The notes under the pieces were generated by a model that did no database searches, was not told the DNA's origin, and saw only the letters and a program-made list of their open reading frames with translations. DNA of 64,000 bases, taken from assembly GCF_014646995.1 (NCBI RefSeq), contig NZ_BMOI01000007.1, positions 124,001-188,000 on the forward strand. Direction: 5' to 3'. Position numbers and translations under genes: made by a program. Positions 16,543-24,644 of the stretch are shown here, in pieces. Positions within the stretch are counted from its first letter, which is position 1. The number at the start of each line of letters is the position of its first letter. This stretch comes from Curtobacterium luteum. Lineage in GTDB: Bacteria > Actinomycetota > Actinomycetes > Actinomycetales > Microbacteriaceae.

Positions 16543-17328
16543 TCACTCGAACCGCTGCCACGCCGGCTTGTTGTCGTACGTGTAGCGGTAGTAGTCCGCG
16601 AGTCGGAGGCCGGCGGCCGCCTCTTCGTCCACGACGACGGTCGCGTGCTCGTGCAGCTGGAGCGCCGACCCGGGGACGAACGACGACAGCGGCCCCTCGA
16701 CCGCGGCCGCGACGGCGTCCGCCTTGGCCGAGCCCTGCGCGACGAGCACGAGCTCGCGGGCCTCGAGGATGGTGCCGAGCCCCTGCGTCATGCAGTGGGT
16801 CGGCACCTGGTCGGGCGAGTCGAAGAAGCGGGCGTTCGCCGCGCGGGTGGACGGCGCGAGGGTCTTGATGCGCGTGCGGGACGCGAACGACGACGTCGGC
16901 TCGTTGAACCCGATGTGCCCGTTCGCGCCGATCCCGAGGATCTGCACGTCGACCCCGCCGGCGGCACGGATCGCGGCGTCGTACTCCTTCGCGGCGAACT
17001 CGAGGTCCGCAGCGCGGCCGTCAGGAACCCGGACGCGCGCCGGGTCGAACCCGAGCGGACCGACGACGTCGCGGGCGATCACCGAGGCGTAGGACTCGGG
17101 GTGCTCGAGCGGGATGCCGACGTACTCGTCCAGCGCGAAGCCCCGGGCCTCGGCGAACCCGATCTCGCCGGCGTCGACGCGGCGCTGCAGGTCGGCGTAG
17201 ATGCCCTGCGGGCTGGACCCGGTGGCGAGTCCGATGACGGCGGACGGCTTCTTCGCGACGACCGACGCGATCTTGGCCGCGGCGACGCGACCGACCTCCG
17301 CCGGCGTGGGCAGGATGATGATCTCCAC
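16543..17328 (-). CDS. nagB: glucosamine-6-phosphate deaminase
   Basis: NagB converts glucosamine-6-P to fructose-6-P plus ammonia, the step after NagA. The 261-residue length is typical. Signatures are IGLATGSSPQGIYADL, the catalytic ALDEYVGI and LGIGANGHIGFNEPTSSF, with later THCMTQGLGTIL and LQLHEHATVVVDEEAA. The GTG at 17328 lies exactly 6 nt after TATGGT, so it is probably leaderless; an in-frame extension upstream would cross the promoter and the operator. The DasR-type palindrome next to the -10 box suggests repression relieved by GlcN-6-P. It is convergent with the C-S lyase gene, 9 bp away. Confidence 0.95.
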   Translation of the reverse strand: MEIIILPTPAEVGRVAAAKIASVVAKKPSAVIGLATGSSPQGIYADLQRRVDAGEIGFAEARGFALDEYVGIPLEHPESYASVIARDVVGPLGFDPARVRVPDGRAADLEFAAKEYDAAIRAAGGVDVQILGIGANGHIGFNEPTSSFASRTRIKTLAPSTRAANARFFDSPDQVPTHCMTQGLGTILEARELVLVAQGSAKADAVAAAVEGPLSSFVPGSALQLHEHATVVVDEEAAAGLRLADYYRYTYDNKPAWQRFE

Positions 17329-17339
17329 GATCACACCAT

Positions 17340-17355
17340 ACTGGTCATGACCAGT
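17340..17355. promoter_or_regulatory. DasR/NagR-type operator on the nagB promoter
   Basis: ACTGGTCATGACCAGT is a perfect 16-bp palindrome that abuts the nagB -10 box (TATGGT, 17335-17340). It differs from the Streptomyces dre consensus ACTGGTCTAGACCAGT only at the two central bases. A GntR-family GlcNAc regulator is therefore expected elsewhere in the genome; none is encoded here. It also lies about 20 bp upstream of the NUDIX -10 box and could affect that gene. Confidence 0.82.
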
Positions 17356-17386
17356 CCGCGACAGGGTCGTGCCGTAGCGTGGTGCC

Positions 17387-17866
17387 ATGCCGACCCCCGA
17401 CTTCGTCCTGGCCCTCCGCGAGCGGATCGGGAACGCCCCGCTGTGGCTCACCGGCGTGACGGCCGTGGTCACCCGGGGCACGGGCGCCGAGCGTGAGCTC
17501 CTCGTCGTCCGGCGGGCGGACACGGGCGCCTACACCCCGGTGACCGGGATCGTCGACCCGGGCGAGGAGCCCGCCGTCGCCGCTGCCCGCGAGGTCCTCG
17601 AGGAGGCCGACGTGGTCGCCGAGGCCGAGCGGCTCGCGTGGGTCCGGGTCCTGCCCGAGATGACCTACCCGAACGGCGACCGTGCGCAGTACCTCGACCT
17701 CGTGTTCGCGTTCCGGTACGTCTCGGGCACGCCGTTCCCGGCCGACGGCGAGAACACCGAGGCTGCCTGGTTCCGGCTCGATGCCCTCCCGCCCATGTCG
17801 GAGGACATGCGTGCCCGGGTCGACGCCGCGCTCTCGGACGAGGTGGCGACACGCTTCCAGCGCTGA
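17387..17866 (+). CDS. NUDIX hydrolase domain protein
   Basis: A 159-residue NUDIX protein. The Nudix box GIVDPGEEPAVAAAREVLEEADVV keeps the Gly, the first Glu and the REVLEE core, but the conserved Gly near the end is replaced. It therefore probably still binds metal and hydrolyses a nucleoside diphosphate derivative. The C-terminal part has EAAWFRLDALPPMSEDM, typical of NUDIX proteins similar to those acting on NADH or oxidised nucleotides. ATG at 17387 is 6 nt after TAGCGT. Short GCGC-rich repeats follow its stop. Confidence 0.85.
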   Translation: MPTPDFVLALRERIGNAPLWLTGVTAVVTRGTGAERELLVVRRADTGAYTPVTGIVDPGEEPAVAAAREVLEEADVVAEAERLAWVRVLPEMTYPNGDRAQYLDLVFAFRYVSGTPFPADGENTEAAWFRLDALPPMSEDMRARVDAALSDEVATRFQR

Positions 17867-17907
17867 CGCGCTGGCGCGCTGGCGCGCTGACGCGCCCGTC
17901 CACCGGT

Positions 17908-17946
17908 CTGGAGGCACGGCGCGGGCCCGCACCGCGCCTCCCGTCC
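17908..17946. repeat. full copy of dispersed palindromic repeat
   Basis: Imperfect arms GAGGCACGGCGCGG and CCGCACCGCGCCTC (12 of 14 pairs) with flanking CTG/CCGTCCG. It lies between the convergent NUDIX and ABC genes and may act as a bidirectional terminator. Confidence 0.65.
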
Positions 17947-17986
17947 GTCGGTGCGGAGCCAAGACCCGGCCCGGTCGCGGAGCCCG

Positions 17987-19057
17987 CTAGGCGAGCGGCG
18001 CGACCGCGACGGGCGCGCCCGTCAGGCGGAGCGCGACCGGCTCGCCGACGACACGTCGGTCGCCGACCGCGTGCTGCACCGCGACGATCGTGTCGTCGTC
18101 GAGTCGCACCGTCGTCCGGCGGACGGACCCGAGGAAGCTCGACGAGACGACCGTGCCGGTGACGCCCTCCACCGCGAACGCGACGTCCTCGGGGCGGACG
18201 AACGCGGTGACCGGGCCGTCCGCAGCCGAGCGGTCGAGCGCCGGCACGGTGAAGCCGTACACGAACACGTCACCGCCCCGGAGGTCGCCGCGCATCCGGT
18301 TCGACTGGCCCACGAAGTCGGCCGTGAACGCCGAGACCGGCGCGCTGTAGAGCTCCTCGGGGGTCCCGATCTGCTCGATGTCCCCGGCGTTCATGACGGC
18401 GATCCGGTCGGAGACGGCGAGTGCTTCCTCCTGGTCGTGGGTGACGAAGACCGTGGTGATGCCGAGGTCGCTCTGGATGCGGCGGATCTCGTCGCGGAGC
18501 GAGACGCGCACCTTCGCGTCGAGCGCCGACAGCGGTTCGTCGAGCAGGAGCACGCGGGGTCGCGTGACGAGCGCGCGGGCGAGTGCCACACGCTGCTGCT
18601 GGCCGCCGGAGAGCTGGTGCGGGAAGCGGTCGGCGAAGTCCGCGAGGTGCACCATGTCGAGTGCGTCGATCACCCGCTCGCGGCGGGCGGCGGCGGGGAC
18701 CTTCCGCATCTCGAGGCCGAAGGCGACGTTCTGCCGCACCGTCATGTGCGGGAACAGCGAGTACTGCTGGAAGACCATCCCGATGTCGCGGCGGTTGACC
18801 GGGACGGTGCCGACGTCCTCCCCGTCGATGCGGATGGTCCCGGCGTCGACGGCCTCGAGTCCGGCGAGTGCGCGGAGTGCCGTGGTCTTGCCGCAACCGG
18901 ACGGGCCGAGCAGGGAGAGGAACTCCCCGGGACGGACGGAGAGGGAGAGTCCGGCGAGGGCTCGGTGTGCGCCGTAGTGCTTCTCGACCGCGTCGAGCTC
19001 GACGGTGGCGCCGGTGCTCGCGAGCGACGCCGATGCTGCGGGGGCGGTGGTGGTCAT
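17987..19057 (-). CDS. ABC transporter ATP-binding protein, spermidine/iron importer type
   Basis: A 356-residue ATPase of the importer class with a C-terminal TOBE-like domain (about residues 260-356). Walker A is GPSGCGKTT, the signature LSGGQQQRVALARAL, Walker B LLLDEPLSALD, with switch His in VFVTHDQEEAL. The Q-loop reads VFQQYSLFPHMTVRQNV. The ATG at 19057 overlaps the stop of the second permease (ATGA). It is the last gene of a four-gene operon: binding protein, permease, permease, ATPase. Sequence class suggests spermidine/putrescine, iron(III) or phosphonate-like uptake; I cannot decide. Confidence 0.92.
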   Translation of the reverse strand: MTTTAPAASASLASTGATVELDAVEKHYGAHRALAGLSLSVRPGEFLSLLGPSGCGKTTALRALAGLEAVDAGTIRIDGEDVGTVPVNRRDIGMVFQQYSLFPHMTVRQNVAFGLEMRKVPAAARRERVIDALDMVHLADFADRFPHQLSGGQQQRVALARALVTRPRVLLLDEPLSALDAKVRVSLRDEIRRIQSDLGITTVFVTHDQEEALAVSDRIAVMNAGDIEQIGTPEELYSAPVSAFTADFVGQSNRMRGDLRGGDVFVYGFTVPALDRSAADGPVTAFVRPEDVAFAVEGVTGTVVSSSFLGSVRRTTVRLDDDTIVAVQHAVGDRRVVGEPVALRLTGAPVAVAPLA

Positions 19058-19959
19058 GCGGACTCCTTCGGGCTGCGCCGGCGGCGTGCACCGACCCGGC
19101 CGATGACGACGAGCAGCAGGAAGCCGAACACGAGCGCGGCGACGGAGAAGATCGCGGCGACGTACGGGTCGGTCTGCTGCACGAGCACGAGCGCGGTCTG
19201 GAACGTCGTGCGGGAGAGGAACGAAGCGAGCGTGTACTCGCCGAGGACGACCGTGATGGTGAGGAAGCACGCGGCGGTGATGCCCCGGCGCAGGTTCGGC
19301 AGGAGGACCCGCCACGTGACCGTCCACCACGAGGCGCCGAGGGAGCGCGCCGCCTCGGACAGGACGGTCATGTCCATCGCGCTGATGGCGGCGGCGACCG
19401 GGCGGAACGCGAACGGCAGCGACACGATCCCGATGGCGAACGCGAGTGTCCACGACCCGGACCCGAGCAGCTGCGCGACGACCTGGTACACGGGGATGAA
19501 CCCGACGACGAGCACGACGAGCGGCACGGTGATCGGGACGAGGCACACGAACTCGAGCAGGCGGCGGAGCCTCGGGTAGCGGAGCGCGGTGATGATCTGC
19601 GCCGGGAGCAGCACGAGGAGGACGATCGCGACGGTGATGGCCGCGATGACGAGCGAGGCGACGAGGCCGTCGAAGACCGGCTGGTAGGTCGTCGCGTTCA
19701 CCGGGTCGGCGAGCGCGGTGTAGTGGTCGAGGGTGAGCCCGCCGTCCGTGCCCTGGCGGAACGTGAACTGCACGAGGGCGACGAGCGGGACGGCGAACAC
19801 GAGCCCGACGACGACCAGCACGATCGCGGCGGTGACCCGGGACGGGGCCGGGCCGAAGCGCCCGGGGCGAGCCGTGCCTCCCGGCCGACCCGCGCCCGCG
19901 GACCGGGCACGGGCTGCGATCGCTGCGTCCACGGCGGCCGTGCCGCTCACCGCGGTCAT
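19054..19959 (-). CDS. ABC transporter permease (second subunit)
   Basis: A 301-residue permease with about six transmembrane helices and the inner-membrane EAA loop LSEAARSLGASWWTVTWRVLLPNL, which contacts the ATPase. The start is the ATG at 19959, overlapping the first permease stop; its stop overlaps the ATPase start. The first 40 residues are an Ala/Gly/Arg-rich tail, part of which (GRPGGTARPG) is encoded by a copy of the dispersed palindromic repeat (19868-19890). Confidence 0.9.
   Translation of the reverse strand: MTAVSGTAAVDAAIAARARSAGAGRPGGTARPGRFGPAPSRVTAAIVLVVVGLVFAVPLVALVQFTFRQGTDGGLTLDHYTALADPVNATTYQPVFDGLVASLVIAAITVAIVLLVLLPAQIITALRYPRLRRLLEFVCLVPITVPLVVLVVGFIPVYQVVAQLLGSGSWTLAFAIGIVSLPFAFRPVAAAISAMDMTVLSEAARSLGASWWTVTWRVLLPNLRRGITAACFLTITVVLGEYTLASFLSRTTFQTALVLVQQTDPYVAAIFSVAALVFGFLLLVVIGRVGARRRRSPKESA
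19868..19890. repeat. half-copy of dispersed palindromic repeat inside permease gene
   Basis: GAGCCGTGCCTCCCGGCCG lies in the coding region for the N-terminal tail of the permease, in frame. Confidence 0.5.
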
Positions 19960-20924
19960 CGCTGCCACCGCGCTGCGCGTCGCTGGAGGAGCGCGTAGGC
20001 GCCCATGACGACGGCCATGACGACCACCATGCCGAGGGCGAGGACCCCGGCGACGTTCTGCAGCCCGATGATGGTCTCGCTCGTGAGCTGCGCCCGGATC
20101 GTCAGCGGGACGATGCCGCCCTGCGAGATGAGCGCCGCGGCGGTCGCGAACGAGGAGAACCCGTTCGCGAACAGGAGCAGCAGCGATCCCCAGAAGGCGG
20201 GCGCGAGCACGGGCAGCGCGATGCGCCGCCAGTAGGTCGCACGGGACGCGCCGAGCGTGGCCGCGGCCTCTCCCCACTGCGTCTTGACGCCCTCGAGCGC
20301 GGGCATGAACGTGAGGACCATCAGCGGCACCTGGAAGTAGACGTACGGGAGGACGAGCCCGGGGACCGTGTAGAGGAACGCGCCGCCGGCGTTGAGGTCG
20401 ACGTGGAACACGGACACGAGCCACGTGGTGACGAGGCCCTGCGCACCGATCGTCGCGATGAACGCGAACGCGAGCATGACGCCGCCGAACTGGGCGAGGA
20501 CGCTGGAGGCGGCGTCGATCATCGAGCGGACGAGCCCGTCGGGTCGGAGTGCGGTGAGCGCCCAGCACACGAGTCCGCCGATCACCGCGCCGATCACCGC
20601 GGAGACCGCGGACAGACCGGCGGACGCCCCGAAGGCCCGCAGCACCGTCGGGTCGGCGAAGGCGGCGAGGTTGGCGAAGGTGAACGTGCCGTCGCCGGTG
20701 AAGAACCCGCTGCCGACCGCGATGACGGCGGGGACGGCGAGGAACAGCAGGACGTACGCGGCGAACGGGGTGAGGCCGAGCCAGGCGACGCCGCCGCGGC
20801 GCCGGACACGGGGTCCGACGCCGCGACGGACGGTGGTACCGGCAGCCGGGGCGGGCGCCGCGGTGGTGGCGGCGGGCCCGGCGGTGACGGGGGCGTGCGC
20901 CCCGGGTGCCGATGCGGTGGTCAT
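19956..20924 (-). CDS. ABC transporter permease (first subunit)
   Basis: A 322-residue permease with six predicted helices starting near residue 47 (VAWLGLTPFAAYVLLFLAVP) and the EAA motif GEAAATLGASRATYWRRIALPVL. The start is the ATG at 20924 (MTTASAPG), giving a 45-residue Ala/Pro-rich cytosolic tail. It is 5 bp downstream of the binding-protein gene. The paired permeases differ enough to form a heterodimer. Confidence 0.9.
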   Translation of the reverse strand: MTTASAPGAHAPVTAGPAATTAAPAPAAGTTVRRGVGPRVRRRGGVAWLGLTPFAAYVLLFLAVPAVIAVGSGFFTGDGTFTFANLAAFADPTVLRAFGASAGLSAVSAVIGAVIGGLVCWALTALRPDGLVRSMIDAASSVLAQFGGVMLAFAFIATIGAQGLVTTWLVSVFHVDLNAGGAFLYTVPGLVLPYVYFQVPLMVLTFMPALEGVKTQWGEAAATLGASRATYWRRIALPVLAPAFWGSLLLLFANGFSSFATAAALISQGGIVPLTIRAQLTSETIIGLQNVAGVLALGMVVVMAVVMGAYALLQRRAARWQR

Positions 20925-20929
20925 GCCGG

Positions 20930-22069
20930 TCAGGACCCCATCGTGGCGGACCACTTGGCGGCCAGGACCTTCGCGGCCGCCGTGACCTGGTCATCGGTCA
21001 GCTCGACGTAGTCCTTGGGCATGCCGCCGGCGGCCGAGAGGGCGTCCTGGTCGACCTTGCCCGACTTCTCGAGCGCCGCGAGGGTCGAGGGGAAGGCGCC
21101 GGCCTGCAGGTAGAGGTTCTGCACGTCGGGGCTCGCGATGTACTCCTGCCACAGGCGGGCCGCTGCGGGGTGCGGCGCGTCCTTGTTGATGGCCTGCGAG
21201 TAGTAGGAGCCGAGCGCCTGGCCCTCGGGGACGACGGTCTTCCAGTTCTTGTTGCCCGATGCGCCGGCGGCCGGTCCCCATGCGAGGTTGTTGTACGACC
21301 ACTGCACGACGACGGGGGTCTCGCCCGAGGCGACCGTGGCCTGCGTCGGCAGCACGTTCTGGAAGTTGCCGGCCTGCTTCAGCTTGCCGAAGTACTCGAC
21401 ACCCTTGGTGATGTCGTCGGCCGAGCCGCCGTTCTCCAGGGCTGCGAGGTACACCGCCGACGCGGCCTGGTTCGCCTGCGTCGGGTCGCCCGCGATCGAG
21501 ACCTTGCCCTTGTACTCGGAGCCGAGCAGGTCGTTCAGGTCCTTCGGGGCGTCGGTGATCTTGGACGAGTCGTAGCCGATGGACATCAGGCCGGTGTAGT
21601 CACGCGTCCACTTGCCGTCCGCGTCCTTGAGGCTGTCCGGGATGTCCGACCAGTTCGCGACCTTGTAGTCCGTGAGGAGGTCGAGGTTCTGCTGCAGCAC
21701 CGCGTTGCCGAGGTCGAGCACGTCGGGGGCGGTCGACTGGCCCTTCTGCGACTTCACCGCGGCGACCTCGTCGGCGCTCGAGCCGTTCGGGTTCGCGGAG
21801 TTCACCTTGATGCCGTACTCCTTGCTGAAGCCGTCGATGATCTTGCCGTAGTTCGCCCACGACGGCGGCAGCGCGATGACGTTGAGCTGTCCCTCCGCCT
21901 TCGCGGCCTTCACGAGGGCGTCCATGCCGCCGGCGGACTGGGCGCTCGTCGCGGTCTTCCAGTCGGAGTCGTCCTTCGTGGACGCGCTGCTCGTCGCCGA
22001 GCAACCGGCGAGGGTGACGATCGCGGCGGCCGCGAGGGCGATGCCGGCGAGAGTGCGCTTGTGCTGCAC
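20930..22069 (-). CDS. ABC transporter solute-binding lipoprotein
   Basis: A 379-residue extracellular binding protein. A lipoprotein signal is clear: basic QHKR, hydrophobic core, then lipobox LAGC with Cys23, so it is anchored to the outer face of the membrane. The mature part begins with a Ser/Thr linker and carries typical class-1 binding-protein segments (KAEGQLNVIALPPSW, DVLDLGNAV, TGLMSIGYDSS). The GTG at 22069 has GGAAGG 8 nt upstream. It is the first gene of the importer operon. Its similarity is closest to the spermidine/putrescine or iron-type group; the ligand is not certain. Confidence 0.88.
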   Translation of the reverse strand: MQHKRTLAGIALAAAAIVTLAGCSATSSASTKDDSDWKTATSAQSAGGMDALVKAAKAEGQLNVIALPPSWANYGKIIDGFSKEYGIKVNSANPNGSSADEVAAVKSQKGQSTAPDVLDLGNAVLQQNLDLLTDYKVANWSDIPDSLKDADGKWTRDYTGLMSIGYDSSKITDAPKDLNDLLGSEYKGKVSIAGDPTQANQAASAVYLAALENGGSADDITKGVEYFGKLKQAGNFQNVLPTQATVASGETPVVVQWSYNNLAWGPAAGASGNKNWKTVVPEGQALGSYYSQAINKDAPHPAAARLWQEYIASPDVQNLYLQAGAFPSTLAALEKSGKVDQDALSAAGGMPKDYVELTDDQVTAAAKVLAAKWSATMGS

Positions 22070-22220
22070 GGGGTGTGCCTTCCGGGTCGGGGTCCGTTCC
22101 GCACGACTGTGCGACTCGGTCGGACACGAGGATGACCGGGGCCGGTTTCCGGTCCGCAGCGGCGCGGTGAACGGGGGCCGAACTCTTGCGGCGTGGTCGC
22201 TCAGGTGCTTGGCTCGCGCC

Positions 22221-22658
22221 ATGCGGTTCACGACGACGGTCCTGCAGGCACGGACGACGGCCACCGGTCTGCCGGTCCCGCCCGAGGTCATCGAGGCGCT
22301 CGGCGCCGGGAAGCGTCCGGCGGTGGTCGTCACGCTGGACGGCGGCTACACCTACCGGTCGACCGTCGGCGTGATGGGGGCGCAGTCGCTCGTCCCGCTC
22401 TCGGCAGCACACCGCGAGGCCGCGCGCGTGCAGGCCGGGGACACCGTCGAGGTCACGCTCGAGGTGGACACGACGCCGCGGACGGTCGCCGTGCCGGACG
22501 ACCTCGCGGCAGCCCTCGACGCGGCCGGGGTGCGGGCGGCGTTCGAGACGCTGTCGAACTCACGGCAGCGGGCGGTGGTGGACCCGGTGCTCGCGGCGAA
22601 GGCACCGGAGACGCGGGCGCGCCGGGTGGCGAAGGCCGTGGAGTCGTTGCGGGCCTAG
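22221..22658 (+). CDS. DUF1905 / YdeI-OmpD-associated family protein
   Basis: A 145-residue protein. The first part (FTTTVLQARTTATGLPVPPEVIEALGAGKRPAVVVTLDGGYTYRSTV) matches the DUF1905 beta-barrel, and the C-terminal helical part (LDAAGVRAAFETLSNSRQRAVVD, KAPETRARRVAKAVESL) matches the YdeI/OmpD-associated domain. Members are small cytosolic proteins of unclear role, some linked to bacteriocin or peptide resistance. The ATG at 22221 is 6 nt after TTGGCT, which lacks the usual A, so leaderless expression is uncertain. Confidence 0.78.
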   Translation: MRFTTTVLQARTTATGLPVPPEVIEALGAGKRPAVVVTLDGGYTYRSTVGVMGAQSLVPLSAAHREAARVQAGDTVEVTLEVDTTPRTVAVPDDLAAALDAAGVRAAFETLSNSRQRAVVDPVLAAKAPETRARRVAKAVESLRA

Positions 22659-22677
22659 GCGGCCGGGGCTGCCGGGC

Positions 22678-22742
22678 CAGGGGCGGGCGGAGCCAGGGGC
22701 GGGCGGAGCCAGGGGCGGGCGGGGCCAGGGGCGGGCGGGGCC
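22678..22742. repeat. four tandem 16-bp GC repeats
   Basis: Unit CCAGGGGCGGGCGGAG is repeated about four times with small changes between the convergent DUF1905 and nnrD genes. No coding signal. Confidence 0.8.
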
Positions 22743-22751
22743 GGGGCCGGA

Positions 22752-23622
22752 TCAGGCGCCGAGCTCGACCAGGACGCGCGGGATCTCCGTGACGAGCTCG
22801 CTGGCGACGTAGCCGAGCGGCCCCACCTGCACGGCCAACCGGTCCCCCGCTGCGGCGTGCACGTACGACGACCACGCGACGGCCTGCGCCGGGTCCGCTC
22901 CCCGCGCGAGCAGCCCGACGATCGCGCCCGAGAGCACGTCGCCGCTGCCGCTCGTCCCGAGACCGCCGGCACCGGTGCCCTTGAGCCAGGTCCGGCCGCG
23001 GGGCGTCGCGATGGCGTCACCGAGTGCGACGACCGCGCCGAACCGTTCGGCGATGTCGACGGCGTCCGCGACGGTGTCCTCGCCGCACGCCCGCCCGAGG
23101 AGGCGTTCTGCCTCACCGGAGTTCGGCGTCATGACGAGGCGGCCCCCGCAACGGCTCGAGTTCCTGTCGGAGGTCGGCCGCGACGCCGAGTGCGAAGGCG
23201 TCGAGCACGACGACCGTGTCCGGTCCGACCGCCCGGGCCAGGCTGCCCACCAGGTCCCGCGTCCCGTCCGGCTCGTCGAGCCCCGGGCCGATCAGCACGG
23301 CGTCGGCGCTGGCGGCCACGTCCGCGATGCCGTCACCGGCACCGATCGCGACGTGGCCGTCGGCATCCTCGTCGAGGGGCTCCACCCCCGACTCGGGGAC
23401 CGCGACCGCGACCGTCGACGCCACGCTCCGCGCGACGGCGAGGGTGAGGCGCCCGGCTCCGACCCGCAGCGCGGCGAGCGCCGAGAGCACGGCTGCGCCC
23501 GGCGTCCGTGCCGCGCCGCCGACGACGAGGACCTGCCCGCGACCGTACTTGCCGACCCCCGCCTCGGGGAGTGCCCAGTCACGGAGGAAGTTCGGGGTGA
23601 TGGGGTCAGCGGACACGAGCAT
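22752..23622 (-). pseudogene. nnrD: ADP-dependent NAD(P)H-hydrate dehydratase, frameshifted
   Basis: NnrD repairs damaged NAD(P)H (NADHX/NADPHX). The N-terminal part (from the ATG at 23622: ITPNFLRDWALPEAGVGKYG, QVLVVGGAARTPGA, VLIGPGLDEPDGTRDL) and the C-terminal part (MTPNSGEAERLLGR, GTGAGGLGTSGSGDVLSGAIVGLL with its catalytic Asp) are each intact, but lie in different frames. The break is at a C5 run on the plus strand (23143-23147; G5 in the gene). Removing one base gives PLRGRLVMTPNSGEAERL, the normal family sequence. The gene is either really broken or this is a base-calling error. The ATG has GGAAGGA upstream and overlaps the end of the histidine phosphatase gene by 17 bp. Confidence 0.85.
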
Positions 23623-24346
23623 CGTCCTTCCGGCCACCGTGCTCGGTGACCTCGTCGTCGTAGAGGTGGCCGACCGAGGAGAACTCCTCGAGCGACCACG
23701 GGGCACCGACGGCATCGCGTCGGAGTCGGGTGAGCGAGGCGTTCGCCACCGTGTGCGTGCGGGCGAACTCGGTGAGGGCGGGTTCGTCGAGGTCGAGGCA
23801 CACGGCGACGGTCAGCATGACGACGGCGTCGTGGGCGGCGACGACGAGCCGGTCGGTGTCCTCGAGCCGGTCGACGTCGACGAGCGCGGACCGGAGCCGC
23901 AGCATCACGTCGGCCCACGACTCCCCGCCCGCCGGCCGGTGGTAGTACTTGCCGAGCCACTCGCGGCGGCGCTCCTCGTCGGGGTACCGGTTCCGGACAC
24001 CCTGCCGGGTGAGCAGGTCGAGCACACCGAGCTCACGGTCGCGGAGCCGTTCGTCGGTGCGACGTGCCGGTTCGGCGAGTGCGCCGTGCTCGATCGCGAT
24101 CGTGATGGTCTGCTGCGCGCGGAGGTACGGTGACACCCAGAGCGCGACGGGCACGTCGTCGAGGCCCCGGTCCGCGAGCTCGGTGCCGAGCGCACGGGAC
24201 TGTCGCTCCCCGAGGGGGCTCAGCGGAACGTCGGCGTCCCGGTGCCCCGCGTCGATGACGTCCGCCCCGTCGGCCTCGGCGCGGGCGGCCGCGACGTTCG
24301 CCTCGGACTCGCCGTGCCGCACGAGCCAGATCTCCCTGACAGCCAT
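23606..24346 (-). CDS. histidine phosphatase superfamily protein
   Basis: A 246-residue phosphoglycerate-mutase-like phosphatase. The phospho-acceptor motif is IWLVRHGESEANV (RHG) near residue 10, followed by the second-His region VVAAHDAVVMLTV and GGESWADVMLRLR. Such enzymes dephosphorylate small phosphates; the substrate is unknown. ATG at 24346 is 7 nt after TACCGT. The downstream nnrD gene overlaps its stop, which suggests a small operon. Confidence 0.85.
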   Translation of the reverse strand: MAVREIWLVRHGESEANVAAARAEADGADVIDAGHRDADVPLSPLGERQSRALGTELADRGLDDVPVALWVSPYLRAQQTITIAIEHGALAEPARRTDERLRDRELGVLDLLTRQGVRNRYPDEERRREWLGKYYHRPAGGESWADVMLRLRSALVDVDRLEDTDRLVVAAHDAVVMLTVAVCLDLDEPALTEFARTHTVANASLTRLRRDAVGAPWSLEEFSSVGHLYDDEVTEHGGRKDDARVR

Positions 24347-24416
24347 GCGCGCCACGGTAGTGATCGGCACCTGGATCGGTTCGCCGCCGCACGTCGCGAG
24401 CGCTGCGGACCTCCGA

Positions 24417-24491
24417 CCGGGTACGCCCGGAACGGCCGGGTACGCCCGGGATGACCGGGTACGCCCGGGATGACCGGGTACGCCCGGGAGC
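24417..24491. repeat. four tandem 19-bp hairpin repeats
   Basis: Units start at 24417, 24436, 24455 and 24474, each CCGGGTACGCCCGGGATGA with small changes in the first. Every unit can form the stem CCGGG-tacg-CCCGG. It lies between the histidine phosphatase promoter and the end of the alpha-mannosidase gene. Confidence 0.85.
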
Positions 24492-24644
24492 ACCCACCCC
24501 ACACCCGCGGACGCAACGCGGCGCCGGGGGAACGCACCCGAGCTCCCCCGACGCCGCAGCCTCACGCGCGGACCGCGGACCGCGGACCGCGCCCCGCGCC
24601 CCGCGCCCCGCCGGCCCCGCTGCCTCGGGACCGGCGGGACCCCG
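24492..24644. other. gap with GC microsatellites downstream of the alpha-mannosidase gene
   Basis: No gene is seen. The stretch holds GGACCGC repeated three times followed by GCCCCGC-type repeats (about 24574-24612). A role in ending the alpha-mannosidase transcript is possible. Confidence 0.5.
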
